Assembly: GCF_000265365.1 (NCBI RefSeq)
Contig: NC_018011.1
Span: 1,240,001 to 1,304,000, forward strand
Length of the DNA stretch: 64,000 nt
Origin: Alistipes finegoldii DSM 17242
Lineage (GTDB): Bacteria; Bacteroidota; Bacteroidia; Bacteroidales; Rikenellaceae
Reading direction: 5' to 3'
The position numbers and the translations under genes were made by a program. Shown here piece by piece: positions 19,342-27,600 of this stretch. The notes below the pieces were generated by a model that worked only from the letters and a program-made list of their open reading frames with translations, had not been told where the DNA came from and did no database searches. Position 1 is the stretch's first letter, and each line of letters begins with the position of its first letter.

Positions 19342-19695
19342 ATGGAGTACCGCATCGTTCTCTCGCGGATGGAGTTCCGGGCGCTGCACGGCTGCTACGA
19401 ACTGGAACGCAAGGTCGGCAACCGTTTCACGGTCGATCTGGAACTGACGGCAGAGCTGGGCGACGCCGCCGTGCAGGACGACGTGCGCAAGACGGTCAAT
19501 TACCTGACGGTCTACGAAGTGGTGCGGATGCAGATGCGCATCACGCAGCACACCATCGAACGGGTGGCGATGAACATCATCGAAGCGATTTACGCCGCCT
19601 TCGCGCAGGTACGGCATGTAAAATGCACCGTATCGAAACTGGCGCCGCCGCTGGGCGGAAAGCTTGAGAAGGTGAGCGTCGTGCTGGAGAAATAG
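19342..19695 (+). CDS. folB: Dihydroneopterin aldolase
   Basis: Converts 7,8-dihydroneopterin to 6-hydroxymethyl-dihydropterin in folate synthesis. 117 aa, typical. The catalytic-loop motif FRALHGCYELERKVGNRF at residues 12-29 and the closing VRHVKCTVSKLAPPLGG are diagnostic. It follows tyrS by one base, so translational coupling is likely. No other folate gene is in the window. Confidence 0.93.
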   Translation: MEYRIVLSRMEFRALHGCYELERKVGNRFTVDLELTAELGDAAVQDDVRKTVNYLTVYEVVRMQMRITQHTIERVAMNIIEAIYAAFAQVRHVKCTVSKLAPPLGGKLEKVSVVLEK

Positions 19696-19747
19696 GACGG
19701 GTGTGCGCCATGCGCGCACCCGTTTCCGATAATAAACAGGTTAGGTT

Positions 19748-21097
19748 ATGCATCATAAGGAGAGTCGCGCCACGCTGGGTGGCAAATTGAGCGCCGTGCT
19801 CGTCGCGGCGGGCAGCTCCGTGGGGCTGGGCAACATCTGGCGGTTTCCGTACGTCGCCGGAGACAACGGCGGCGGAGCCTTTCTGATTATCTACATCCTC
19901 TGCGTACTGCTGCTGGGGCTGCCGCTGATGATCGCGGAATTCTCCGTGGGACGGGCGTCGCACCTCAATGCGGTGGGCGCCTACCGGAAGCTGAACCGCC
20001 GATGGAGTTTTCTGGGCTACAACGGCGTGCTGGCGGCATTTCTGATTCTGGGATTCTATTTCGTGGTTTCGGGATGGACGGCCGAATACATGGTACACTC
20101 CGCCACGGGCGAGATCGCCCGCTACTCTACGGCCGAGGAGTACAAAAACCTCTTCGAAACCTTCATCAGCAATCCGTGGCGGCCGGTTCTCTACACCTGT
20201 CTGTTCGTGCTGGCGACCCACTTCGTGATCGCGCTCGGTGTGCAGAAGGGCATCGAGCGTTCGGCCAAGATTCTGATGCCGCTGCTCTTCGTCATCCTGA
20301 TCATCCTGTCGGTCCACTCGCTGCTGATGCCGGGCGGCGAAGCGGGACTGAAGTTCCTTTTCGCTCCGGATTTCTCGAAAGTGACGCCCACGACGGTGCT
20401 CGTCGCGCTGGGACAGGCGTTCTTCTCGCTCTCGATCGGCATCGGGACGATGGTCACCTACGCCTCGTATTTCAAGCCCGACACCAACCTGCGCCATACG
20501 GCGCTCAACGTCACGATCCTCGACACGCTGGTAGCCGTTCTGGCCGGCGTGGTGATCTTCCCGGCGGTATTCAGCGTGGGCATCGAGCCTTCGTCGGGTC
20601 CGTCGCTGGTGTTCATCACCCTGCCGAGCATCTTCAACGACATGCCCCTGAGCATGGTCTGGTCGTCGGTATTCTTCCTGCTGCTGGTCGTGGCGGCGCT
20701 TACCTCGACGATCTCGCTGCACGAAGTGGTGACGGTCTACCTGCATGAAGAGTGGCACCTGAGCCGCAAGACCGCGGCATGGCTGACGACCGCCGCAACG
20801 GCCGCGCTTGCATCGCTGGCGTCGCTGTCGCTGGGCGTGCTGAGCGGCTGGACGATCTGCGGACTTTCGCTTTTCGACTCGCTCGACTTCCTGACTGCCA
20901 ACATCCTGCTGCCCGCGGGCGGATTCTTCACCTGCGTCTTCGTCGGCTGGAAACTCGACCGGCAGATACTCAGGGACCAGATCACCAACAACGGGGAGCT
21001 GAAATTCCGCATTTACGGCGTCTTCATCTTCCTGCTGCGCTACGTCTGCCCGGCCGTACTGCTGCTGATCTTCCTCGACAACCTCGGCGTATTTTAA
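19748..21097 (+). CDS. Sodium-dependent NSS-family transporter
   Basis: LeuT-fold neurotransmitter:sodium symporter homologue, expected to bring in an amino acid or related amine with Na+. 449 aa with about 11-12 membrane helices. The signature VAAGSSVGLGNIWRFPYVAGDNGGGAF (helix 1) carries the unwound substrate/Na+ site; AFFSLSIGIGTMVTYASYF is helix 6. No signal peptide is needed. It follows folB by 52 nt without a visible terminator and precedes a secreted phosphoesterase. The substrate is not predictable from sequence. Confidence 0.92.
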   Translation: MHHKESRATLGGKLSAVLVAAGSSVGLGNIWRFPYVAGDNGGGAFLIIYILCVLLLGLPLMIAEFSVGRASHLNAVGAYRKLNRRWSFLGYNGVLAAFLILGFYFVVSGWTAEYMVHSATGEIARYSTAEEYKNLFETFISNPWRPVLYTCLFVLATHFVIALGVQKGIERSAKILMPLLFVILIILSVHSLLMPGGEAGLKFLFAPDFSKVTPTTVLVALGQAFFSLSIGIGTMVTYASYFKPDTNLRHTALNVTILDTLVAVLAGVVIFPAVFSVGIEPSSGPSLVFITLPSIFNDMPLSMVWSSVFFLLLVVAALTSTISLHEVVTVYLHEEWHLSRKTAAWLTTAATAALASLASLSLGVLSGWTICGLSLFDSLDFLTANILLPAGGFFTCVFVGWKLDRQILRDQITNNGELKFRIYGVFIFLLRYVCPAVLLLIFLDNLGVF

Positions 21098-21148
21098 CGC
21101 CGGGCCGACGGCAATAGCAAAAACCTGAAACCAATAACAACCCGAACC

Positions 21149-22573
21149 ATGAAACATCCGCTACTTCTACTGCTGATCTGCTGCGGGCTTTGCACCGCAG
21201 TTTCCGCCCGTCCGATCCGGGGAACCGTCAAATGCGGCGGCAGGCCGCTCGGCGGAGTCGCCGTGACGGACGGCTACACCTTTGCGCAAAGCGACGCGCA
21301 GGGGGCGTTCGCCCTCGATGCCGACGAGGAGGCGTTATTCATCAGCGTCGTAACCCCGGCGGGGTACATCGCACCGCTCAAAGAGGGCGTCCCGCAGTTT
21401 TTCCTCCCCTACACCCCTTCGGCCAAACGTTTCGACTTCGAACTGCAGGCGTGGCCCGGAACCGCGGCATGTTACGAACTGCTGGCCATCGCCGACCCGC
21501 AGCCCAAGACCGACGAGCATTTCGAACGGCTCCGCACCGAGATAATCCCGCCGCTGCAGGCCGCAACGGCCGCAAAAAAAGCGCAGGGAGTCAATCAGGC
21601 CGCGATTCTGCTGGGCGACATCGTATGGGACTCGCCGCAGTTGTTCGCCAAAGTCAGGGAGAAGTTCGCATCGCTCGGAATCCCCGTTTACGGCGTGATC
21701 GGCAATCACGACCACGACCTGAACAAATTCACCGACCGCGAAGCCACCGAAAACTACCGGTCGCATTTCGGCCCCACCTATTATGCCTTCGACATGGGCC
21801 GCACCCACTACGTCGTTCTCGACGACATCGTCTACCACGGCGCCCGCAAATACGACGAGCAGATAGACTCGATGCAGCTGCGCTGGGCGGCGGCCTACGC
21901 CGAACGTCTGCCGGCGGGTTCGCGCGTCTGCTTCGCGATGCACGCTCCGGCCATGAAGTCGTGGCGCGACGAACGCCGCGTCATGGAGTCGGCCGAAACC
22001 CTGATGGACGCCTTTGCTGGCCATGAAATCCATTTCATATCGGGACATACGCACATCAACTCGAATTTCGACATCCGCGAAGGCGCGATGGAACACAACG
22101 TGGCGCAGATATGCGGCAACCTCTGGCGGGACCCGATCAACCGCGACGGCACGCCCAAAGGCTGGCAGCTTTTCCGCGAATGCGGCGAGGATTTCGCGTG
22201 GACCTACCAGAGTCTGGAGATGCCCGAAGCCCGGCAGCTGCGCGTATGGGGTCCCGGCACGGCGGAGGACTACCCCGCTTCGGTGATCGCCAAGGTATGG
22301 AACTGGGATTCCTACTGGACGGTCGTATGGTATGAGGACGGCCGCTACCGCGGCTCCATGCAGCGCATCTGGTTCAACGATCCCGACTACATCGCCAACA
22401 TCGACTCGCTGAAGGTCGCCGGGAAGACGGTATCCAAGTCGCAGCGGCCGCGCACGACGCACTTCTACTTCAAGGCCCGCCCTTCGGCGTCGGCCCGCGA
22501 GATCGAAGTCGTCGCCACCGACCGTTCCGGCCGCCGCTACTCGGAGCGCATAACGCTCCCGACAAAGGAATAG
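21149..22573 (+). CDS. Secreted calcineurin-like phosphoesterase
   Basis: 474 aa with a signal peptide (residues 1-20, ending TAVSA), a short N-terminal carboxypeptidase-regulatory-like beta domain (RGTVKCGGRPLGGVAVTDGY), a metallophosphoesterase core and a C-terminal beta domain. Metal-binding blocks: AIADPQ, LGDIVWDS, VIGNHDHDLNKF, FAMHAP and ISGHTHINSN. This three-part layout is common in Bacteroidetes periplasmic or surface phosphoesterases. Substrate unknown. A second secreted phosphoesterase of different build lies at 32.4 kb. Confidence 0.9.
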   Translation: MKHPLLLLLICCGLCTAVSARPIRGTVKCGGRPLGGVAVTDGYTFAQSDAQGAFALDADEEALFISVVTPAGYIAPLKEGVPQFFLPYTPSAKRFDFELQAWPGTAACYELLAIADPQPKTDEHFERLRTEIIPPLQAATAAKKAQGVNQAAILLGDIVWDSPQLFAKVREKFASLGIPVYGVIGNHDHDLNKFTDREATENYRSHFGPTYYAFDMGRTHYVVLDDIVYHGARKYDEQIDSMQLRWAAAYAERLPAGSRVCFAMHAPAMKSWRDERRVMESAETLMDAFAGHEIHFISGHTHINSNFDIREGAMEHNVAQICGNLWRDPINRDGTPKGWQLFRECGEDFAWTYQSLEMPEARQLRVWGPGTAEDYPASVIAKVWNWDSYWTVVWYEDGRYRGSMQRIWFNDPDYIANIDSLKVAGKTVSKSQRPRTTHFYFKARPSASAREIEVVATDRSGRRYSERITLPTKE

Positions 22574-22576
22574 GAC

Positions 22577-22762
22577 AAAAGACAGACAGGCCGCCGCAGA
22601 CAGACAAGGCGGACGGCAAACAGACACGCAGACAAGGCGCTGCGGACAGACAAACCTGACACAGACAAAGGCAGACGCAGACAAATAAGGCTGACGGTAA
22701 ACAAAGACCTATGCAGGCAGATAAGGCGGACGGCAAACAGATACACAGACCGCCGCTGCGAA
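22577..22762. repeat. Degenerate CAGACAAGG-type repeats in a 3' flank
   Basis: Short related words (GACAGACAAGGC, GCAGACAAGGCG, GCAGATAAGGCG) fill this gap. The best pair is AAGGCGGACGGCAAACAGA at about 22604-22622 and 22725-22743. No gene is seen in this stretch. Confidence 0.7.
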
Positions 22763-22780
22763 TGCGGCCGCCTGAGAACG

Positions 22781-22815
22781 AAAAAAACGGAGAGTCGTAC
22801 AACTCTCCGTTTTTC
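22781..22815. terminator. Bidirectional terminator, phosphoesterase/ribH
   Basis: AAAAAAACGGAGAGT (22781-22795) with ACTCTCCGTTTTT (22802-22814). The A-run and T-run make it usable on both strands between the convergent genes. Confidence 0.9.
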
Positions 22816-22836
22816 ATGTATCTGCATCGCTGCCGA

Positions 22837-23367
22837 TCAGTTGATATTCCGCCGGTCGGGTTCGTGGTCCGGCGAAGCGGCTTCCATCTCGATCTGCAGT
22901 TTGACCATATTGACGGCCGTGGCGGCGGCTTCGTCGCCCTTGTTGCCGTGACGGCCTCCGCAGCGGTCCAAAGCCTGCTGCATGTCGTTCACGGTCAGCA
23001 CACCGAAGGCGATGGGCATGTTCCACTGGATTTGCAGCTGCGTGATGCCCTGCGTAACGCCCTGACAGATAAAGTCGAAATGACGGGTATCTCCCTGAAT
23101 GACGCAGCCCAGCGCGATCACGGCGTCCACGTCGGTATATTCGGCGAAGAACTGCGCGCCGAGGGCCAGTTCGAACGTCCCCGGAACATACTTGATCTGG
23201 ATGTTCAGGTCGGGACATCCGGCGGCGCGGAGCGTCCGCACGGCGCCTTCGAGCAGAGCTTCGGTGACCTCGCGGTTCCACTCGGCCACGACGATTCCGA
23301 ACCGCATGTCCGCGGCCGAAGGCAGGGGTGAGTCGAATTTGGAAAGGTTGTGATTCTTGGTCGCCAT
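22837..23367 (-). CDS. ribH: 6,7-dimethyl-8-ribityllumazine synthase
   Basis: Penultimate enzyme of riboflavin synthesis; joins 5-amino-6-ribitylaminouracil and dihydroxybutanone phosphate. 176 aa, slightly long through a polar tail (SPDHEPDRRNIN). Diagnostic blocks: VVAEWNREVTEALLEGA, VPGTFELALGAQFF, ALGCVIQGDTRHFDFIC (catalytic His) and PIAFGVLTVNDMQQALDRCGG. It starts 8 nt after a TPR membrane protein on the same strand, so the two are co-transcribed. No FMN riboswitch is seen upstream of the pair. Confidence 0.96.
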   Translation of the reverse strand: MATKNHNLSKFDSPLPSAADMRFGIVVAEWNREVTEALLEGAVRTLRAAGCPDLNIQIKYVPGTFELALGAQFFAEYTDVDAVIALGCVIQGDTRHFDFICQGVTQGITQLQIQWNMPIAFGVLTVNDMQQALDRCGGRHGNKGDEAAATAVNMVKLQIEMEAASPDHEPDRRNIN

Positions 23368-23375
23368 AGTCCCGG

Positions 23376-24059
23376 TTATTTCACGCTGCCGAGGAGCTTC
23401 TCCGCCTCACGCGCATCCGTCGATGCGGGATAGGAGGTCAGAATCTGCTCGTAAAATGCGGCTGCCTTTTCGTTGTTGCCCTGAGCCTGCTCGGCCAGAC
23501 CCGCCTTGCGCAGGTACATCGGTGCCGTCAGGTTGTTGTCGGCGGCCTTGACGGCCTGCTCGTAGAATTTCACCGCCTTGGCGTAGTTCTGCTGCTCGAC
23601 GGCGATGTCGCCCTGCAGGCCCAGATTCTGGGCGTTGATGAGCGCTCCGGGGATGCCCTTGACCGGCGAGTATTTCGCCAGATATTTGGCGGCGTTCTCC
23701 AGATCGCCCGTCTTCAGGTAGCAGATACCCGCATAGTGCTTGGCGAGGTTGCCCGAAGGCGTCGAACCGTACTCTTCGATCACGTCGAGGAAGCCGGCGC
23801 CGTTGGCGTCGCCTTCGAGTGCGAGCTGATAATCCGGATTCTGCTCCTCGAAACGGTACTGAGCCTCGGCGATCCGCTCGGCGGCTTTGGTGGCGCGAGG
23901 GGCTACGATCAGTGCGCGGTATCCGAAAATAAGGGCTGCAAGAACCAGCAATCCCAGAAAAATATACGCCATGTTACGGCCGTTTTTCTCGAAGAAAAGC
24001 TCAGTTCTGTTCATTGCTTCGCCGAGGGTCTCCTGCTCGGCTACATGCTGCTTTGCCAT
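23376..24059 (-). CDS. Membrane-anchored TPR protein (YfgM-like)
   Basis: 227 aa with one membrane helix (about residues 31-50, MAYIFLGLLVLAALIFGYRAL) and a C-terminal region of tetratricopeptide repeats (LAKHYAGICYLKTGDLENAAKYLAKY; NYAKAVKFYEQAVKAADNN; NEKAAAFYEQILTSYP). The layout matches YfgM, the SecYEG-associated chaperone-hub protein, but similar anchors are common. First gene of a TPR-ribH unit, with its own promoter at 24104-24133. It is divergent from recF. Confidence 0.85.
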   Translation of the reverse strand: MAKQHVAEQETLGEAMNRTELFFEKNGRNMAYIFLGLLVLAALIFGYRALIVAPRATKAAERIAEAQYRFEEQNPDYQLALEGDANGAGFLDVIEEYGSTPSGNLAKHYAGICYLKTGDLENAAKYLAKYSPVKGIPGALINAQNLGLQGDIAVEQQNYAKAVKFYEQAVKAADNNLTAPMYLRKAGLAEQAQGNNEKAAAFYEQILTSYPASTDAREAEKLLGSVK

Positions 24060-24103
24060 ATGAAAAATATCTTGTTTTAGTTAAATTTCGGTATGTTAGT
24101 CTG

Positions 24104-24133
24104 CAAAGATACAAAACTATTCAGAATGTGCAA
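24104..24133 (-). promoter_or_regulatory. Promoter of the TPR-ribH unit
   Basis: On the minus strand TTG (24133-24131), 19-nt spacer, TATCTTTG (24111-24104). Confidence 0.85.
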
Positions 24134-24215
24134 TGCGCTGTCCGCTTTTTTTGTATCTTTACAAAAAACAGACGGCGCCCCGTACGGGCGGCACTTCGGC
24201 AAATCGCAAACAAGT

Positions 24216-24246
24216 TTGCATTTGCACTCACCTTGCATTATCTTTG
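24216..24246 (+). promoter_or_regulatory. recF promoter directly abutting the start codon
   Basis: TTG at 24216-24218, 20-nt spacer, TATCTTTG at 24239-24246, then GGCT and the recF ATG at 24251. With only four bases between the -7 box and ATG the mRNA should be leaderless. Confidence 0.8.
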
Positions 24247-24250
24247 GGCT

Positions 24251-25597
24251 ATGTTTCTGAAGAAAATATCGCTGCTGAATTTCAAAAATATCGAACAGGC
24301 GGAGCTTGCCCTCTGCCGGGGCGTCAACTGTCTGGTAGGCGACAACGGAGCCGGCAAGACCAACGTCATCGACGCGGTCTACTACCTGTCGATGTGCAAG
24401 TCGTCGCTGCCCATGACCGACGGGCAGAGCATCCGCCACGGCGCCGACTTCTTCCTCGCCGAAGGGCAGTATCTCACCGACGGGGGAAAGAGCGAAAACA
24501 TCGTGTGCTCCTTCTCGCGCAAAGGCGGCAAAGTGCTCAAACGCAACGGCAAGGAGTACGAACGGCTCTCGGACCACGTGGGGCTTGTTCCTGCCGTGAT
24601 CGTATCGCCGGCGGACAGCGCCCTGATCAGCGACGCCTCGGACGAACGGCGCCGCTACCTCAACGCCTTCATCTCGCAGCTGGACCGGAGCTATCTGACC
24701 GCCGTGATGCGCTACAACGCCGTGCTGGCCGAGCGCAACCGGCTGCTCAAGAACATGCCCGACGAGACGATGCTGCAGATTTACGACATGCAGCTCGTCG
24801 AACAGGGCGAGCGGATTCACGCCCGGAGGCGGGAGTTCGCCGAGCGGCTGCAACCCGTGGCGGCGGAGTATTACCGCATACTTTCGGGCGACCGCGAGCA
24901 GGTCGAACTGCACTACAAATCGGAACTGAACGACCGTCCGTTCGGTGAGATTCTCCTCGCCGCGCGGCAGAAGGATCTGGCCAACGAGTTCACCACGTCG
25001 GGCATTCACCGCGACGATCTGGTGCTCAGGATCGGCGGCTACCCCTTGCGCAAATACGGCTCGCAGGGCCAGCAGAAGTCGTTCCTGATCGCCCTGAAAC
25101 TGGCCCAGTACACGATAGTCGCGCAGGAGAAAGGCGAGAAGCCGATCCTGCTGCTCGACGACCTGTTCGACAAGCTCGACGCGGGGCGCGTGGAACAGCT
25201 CATACGGCTGGTGTCGGAAGATTCGTTCGGGCAGATCGTCATTACGGACTGCAACCCCACCCGTCTGCGCCGGATTCTGGACAAGGCCGGCGGGGCGTAC
25301 TCCCTCTTCACGGTCGAAAACGGCGGCATCGGGCAGGAGACCGCAACGGCCGGAGCGCCGGCTTGCGGCGGGCAGCTTCCGGCCGAAGAGAGCACGAAGG
25401 AAGCAGCGGACCGAACGCGGCATGCCGGGCCGCAGGAGGCTGGGTCTGCGGAAGGAATCCGGACGGCAGCGGTGCAAGGCGAAGTTTCGGAGGATTTACG
25501 CAACGCGGCGTCCGCAGGCGAAAAATCCGGCGGACAGGACGCCTGCGTGACAGATACGGCAGACAAAACATCCGACGGAAAAGAGGGAGCGCGATGA
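24251..25597 (+). CDS. recF: DNA repair ATPase RecF with C-terminal extension
   Basis: SMC-like ATPase that with RecO and RecR loads RecA at gaps. 448 aa; the family is usually about 360-370. Walker A is GDNGAGKTNVIDA (residues 30-42), the ABC signature is GSQGQQKSF and Walker B is ILLLDDLFDKLD. After about residue 365 there is a tail of about 80 residues rich in A/E/G/T/Q with no recognisable fold. The start is the ATG fitting the family N-terminus (MFLKKISLLNFKN). The TGA overlaps the ATG of the DUF721 gene (ATGA). recR is in the same window at 33.5 kb. Confidence 0.95.
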   Translation: MFLKKISLLNFKNIEQAELALCRGVNCLVGDNGAGKTNVIDAVYYLSMCKSSLPMTDGQSIRHGADFFLAEGQYLTDGGKSENIVCSFSRKGGKVLKRNGKEYERLSDHVGLVPAVIVSPADSALISDASDERRRYLNAFISQLDRSYLTAVMRYNAVLAERNRLLKNMPDETMLQIYDMQLVEQGERIHARRREFAERLQPVAAEYYRILSGDREQVELHYKSELNDRPFGEILLAARQKDLANEFTTSGIHRDDLVLRIGGYPLRKYGSQGQQKSFLIALKLAQYTIVAQEKGEKPILLLDDLFDKLDAGRVEQLIRLVSEDSFGQIVITDCNPTRLRRILDKAGGAYSLFTVENGGIGQETATAGAPACGGQLPAEESTKEAADRTRHAGPQEAGSAEGIRTAAVQGEVSEDLRNAASAGEKSGGQDACVTDTADKTSDGKEGAR

Positions 25598-25884
25598 GAC
25601 GGACCAAGACGATGCTGATGGGCGACCTGCTGGAAGAGTTTTTCAAACGCCCCTATGTCGCGGCCAAAGTCGCCGAAGGAAAGCTGCCCGACACATGGCG
25701 CGCCGTCGTGGGCGACCGCGCCGCAGACTTCACCACGGAACTGAAGCTGGAAAACCACATTCTCTATGCCCGCATCCAGTCGAGCGTGCTTCGTTCGGAA
25801 CTCTTCTACCAGCGCGAAGCGCTCAAGGAGGAGCTGAACCGGCGTTCCGGCGTCCGGATCGTCAATGCGGTGATTATCAGGTAG
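25594..25884 (+). CDS. DUF721 (DciA-like) protein
   Basis: 96-aa DUF721 protein. DUF721 includes DciA, the helicase-operator protein that loads DnaB in bacteria lacking DnaC/DnaI, and is often next to recF or gyrB. The core is seen as LLEEFFKRPYVAAKVAEGKLPDTWRAVVG followed by the KH-like part (LYARIQSSVLRSELFYQREALKEELN). Start chosen at the ATGA overlap with recF, which shows coupling. A role in replication is inferred from family and context. Confidence 0.85.
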   Translation: MRRTKTMLMGDLLEEFFKRPYVAAKVAEGKLPDTWRAVVGDRAADFTTELKLENHILYARIQSSVLRSELFYQREALKEELNRRSGVRIVNAVIIR

Positions 25885-26038
25885 ATTTCCGGTACGGAAG
25901 GAACGGAAGATACGGGAGGTACGAGAGATTCGGGAAATACCGGAGCAACGGCAAATAAGAGAGATAAGAACACGGCAGGCACGGAAAATACAGGAGATAC
26001 GACAAAAATACGGACACACGAAAAGGCTGGGGCTAGGG

Positions 26039-26100
26039 CTGAGACTGAGACAGACTGAGACAGACTGAGACAGACTGAGACAGACTGAAACAGACTGACT
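26039..26100. repeat. 10-bp tandem repeat CAGACTGAGA, about 5 copies
   Basis: CAGACTGAGA recurs in tandem with a few changes at the ends. The stretch just before it (25895-26035) is also a weak repeat of GGAA/GATAC words. Both fill the gap after DUF721; no gene is seen. Confidence 0.88.
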
Positions 26101-26156
26101 GCCTGAGAAACACGGAAAATGCCGGGGCATACTTTCCGCCCCGCTCCGGATCACAC

Positions 26157-26198
26157 AAAAAAAGGATGCGCCTGTAAAGGCGCATCCTTTTTTTTTAT
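26157..26198. terminator. Bidirectional terminator, DUF721/OmpA-like
   Basis: AAAGGATGCGCC (26161-26172) pairs with GGCGCATCCTTT (26179-26190), flanked by A-run and T-run. Confidence 0.93.
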
Positions 26199-26243
26199 CC
26201 GGCCGGGCCGACCGGGCGAACCGGTCATTCCGTCCCGCGGGGA

Positions 26244-27443
26244 TTACTGGATAATCGCGGCGCGGTTGGCGGCCTGAACCTTCTTGAAGGGATCGGGGGA
26301 GTTGCCCTTGCCCTCGTAATTCAACTGCTTGGGATTCACGCCCTTCGATACGAGGAAGTCGTAAACCCGCTTGGCGCGGTGCTCGGCGACGCGCTTGTTG
26401 CCGGCAGCGGTACCCGTCTGCTGGTCGGCGTGACCCACGATCTGGTAAACGGCATCCTTCGAGCCGCTCTTGATCTGCTCGGCGATCAGCTCCAGACGCG
26501 TCTTCTCCTGCGGCGTCAGCACCGACATGCTGTAATCGAAGAGAATGATCGAAGTGTCGGCCAAAGCGGCTTCGTCGGCGGCGACAACCGTTGCGACGGC
26601 AGCAGCTGCCGCGGCATCGGCGGCGGCGTTCTGAGCGGCGGCAGCCTGCGCCTGAGCGGCGGCGAGCTGCTGAGCCAGCTGGGCGTTCTCAAGCTCGGCG
26701 GCTTCGACAGCGGCCATGCTTGCGGCAACGGCGTCTTGGAACGCCTGAATGTCGGCGGCCGTATAGCCCGCTACGCCGCGCTGCCAGCCGCGCTTGTTAA
26801 AGCGGTAGGTGAAGCCCGCCGTAGCGCTGAAGCCGAACAGGTAGGAACCGTCCGTCTTCGCGGGGCATACGCGCGAAGGCGCCAGCATGCCTTTCAGCTC
26901 GATATTGAAGTCGAACGAACGCGACAAGCGGAACTTGTTGAGCAGACCGTAAGAGAATGCGAAAGCCTGATGCGTGCCGGTCATATTGTCCTCTTGGCTC
27001 TTGTCCGTGAAGTTCGTAGCCAGATAACCGAAGCCTACGAACGGCACCAGATAATAGGCCCGGTCGTCGCGGTAACCGCCCGCCCAGTTCGAGAAGTTAA
27101 GCATAAAGTCGGAATGCACGAAGAGGTAAGGCCACTTGAGTTTGCCCAGATCGGCGTCATAGTTGGCAAACTGACCGCCCTGCAGCTGCAGACGCATACC
27201 TACTACAGGATGCACCCATTTTACAAGCGAAAAGTTCGCTTCGAATCCGAGACGTTTTCCGAAAGACCCCGAATTGGAGCCGTTCGTCAGGGCAGTGCCT
27301 ACACCGCCGCCCAGCGACATCTCCCAGTTATCCCAAAATCCATTGGACACAAAACCTGCAAAGCTCGGTTTTTTGGGCGTCTCCTGCGCCCATGCCGTCG
27401 TCGCGAATGCCACGACCGCAAGAATTAGAATAAGTTTTTTCAT
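26244..27443 (-). CDS. OmpA-family outer-membrane protein
   Basis: 399 aa. Signal peptide at 1-20 (KKLILILAVVAFATTAWAQ). Then a beta-barrel-like N-terminal half with alternating aromatic strands (LGFEANFSLVKWVHPVVGMRL), an Ala/Gln-rich coiled segment (about 240-285), and a C-terminal OmpA peptidoglycan-binding domain with IVGHADQQTGTAAGNKRVAEHRA and VNPKQLNYEGKG. It anchors the outer membrane to peptidoglycan. A second ATG three codons earlier is possible; the chosen one gives the cleaner signal peptide. No TAnnTTTG box was found just upstream. Confidence 0.92.
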   Translation of the reverse strand: MKKLILILAVVAFATTAWAQETPKKPSFAGFVSNGFWDNWEMSLGGGVGTALTNGSNSGSFGKRLGFEANFSLVKWVHPVVGMRLQLQGGQFANYDADLGKLKWPYLFVHSDFMLNFSNWAGGYRDDRAYYLVPFVGFGYLATNFTDKSQEDNMTGTHQAFAFSYGLLNKFRLSRSFDFNIELKGMLAPSRVCPAKTDGSYLFGFSATAGFTYRFNKRGWQRGVAGYTAADIQAFQDAVAASMAAVEAAELENAQLAQQLAAAQAQAAAAQNAAADAAAAAAVATVVAADEAALADTSIILFDYSMSVLTPQEKTRLELIAEQIKSGSKDAVYQIVGHADQQTGTAAGNKRVAEHRAKRVYDFLVSKGVNPKQLNYEGKGNSPDPFKKVQAANRAAIIQ

Positions 27444-27541
27444 AGCTAACATTAGTTATTCCCAGTTGTAAAATTATAAATTAATTTTTCAAAATCCATT
27501 CATCGACAGCATGAAACGCAAAAACAGAGCCGAAAGCGACT

Positions 27542-27577
27542 AAAAAAGGCCGAAAACATACGTTTCCAGCCTTTTAA
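27542..27577 (-). terminator. Terminator after nrdJ
   Basis: On the minus strand AAAAGGCTGGAAAC and GTTTTCGGCCTTTT form a stem with a GTAT-type loop, followed by T. It separates nrdJ from the OmpA-like gene. Confidence 0.8.
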
Positions 27578-27600
27578 TCTCAATATCAAATCTTTTCAGA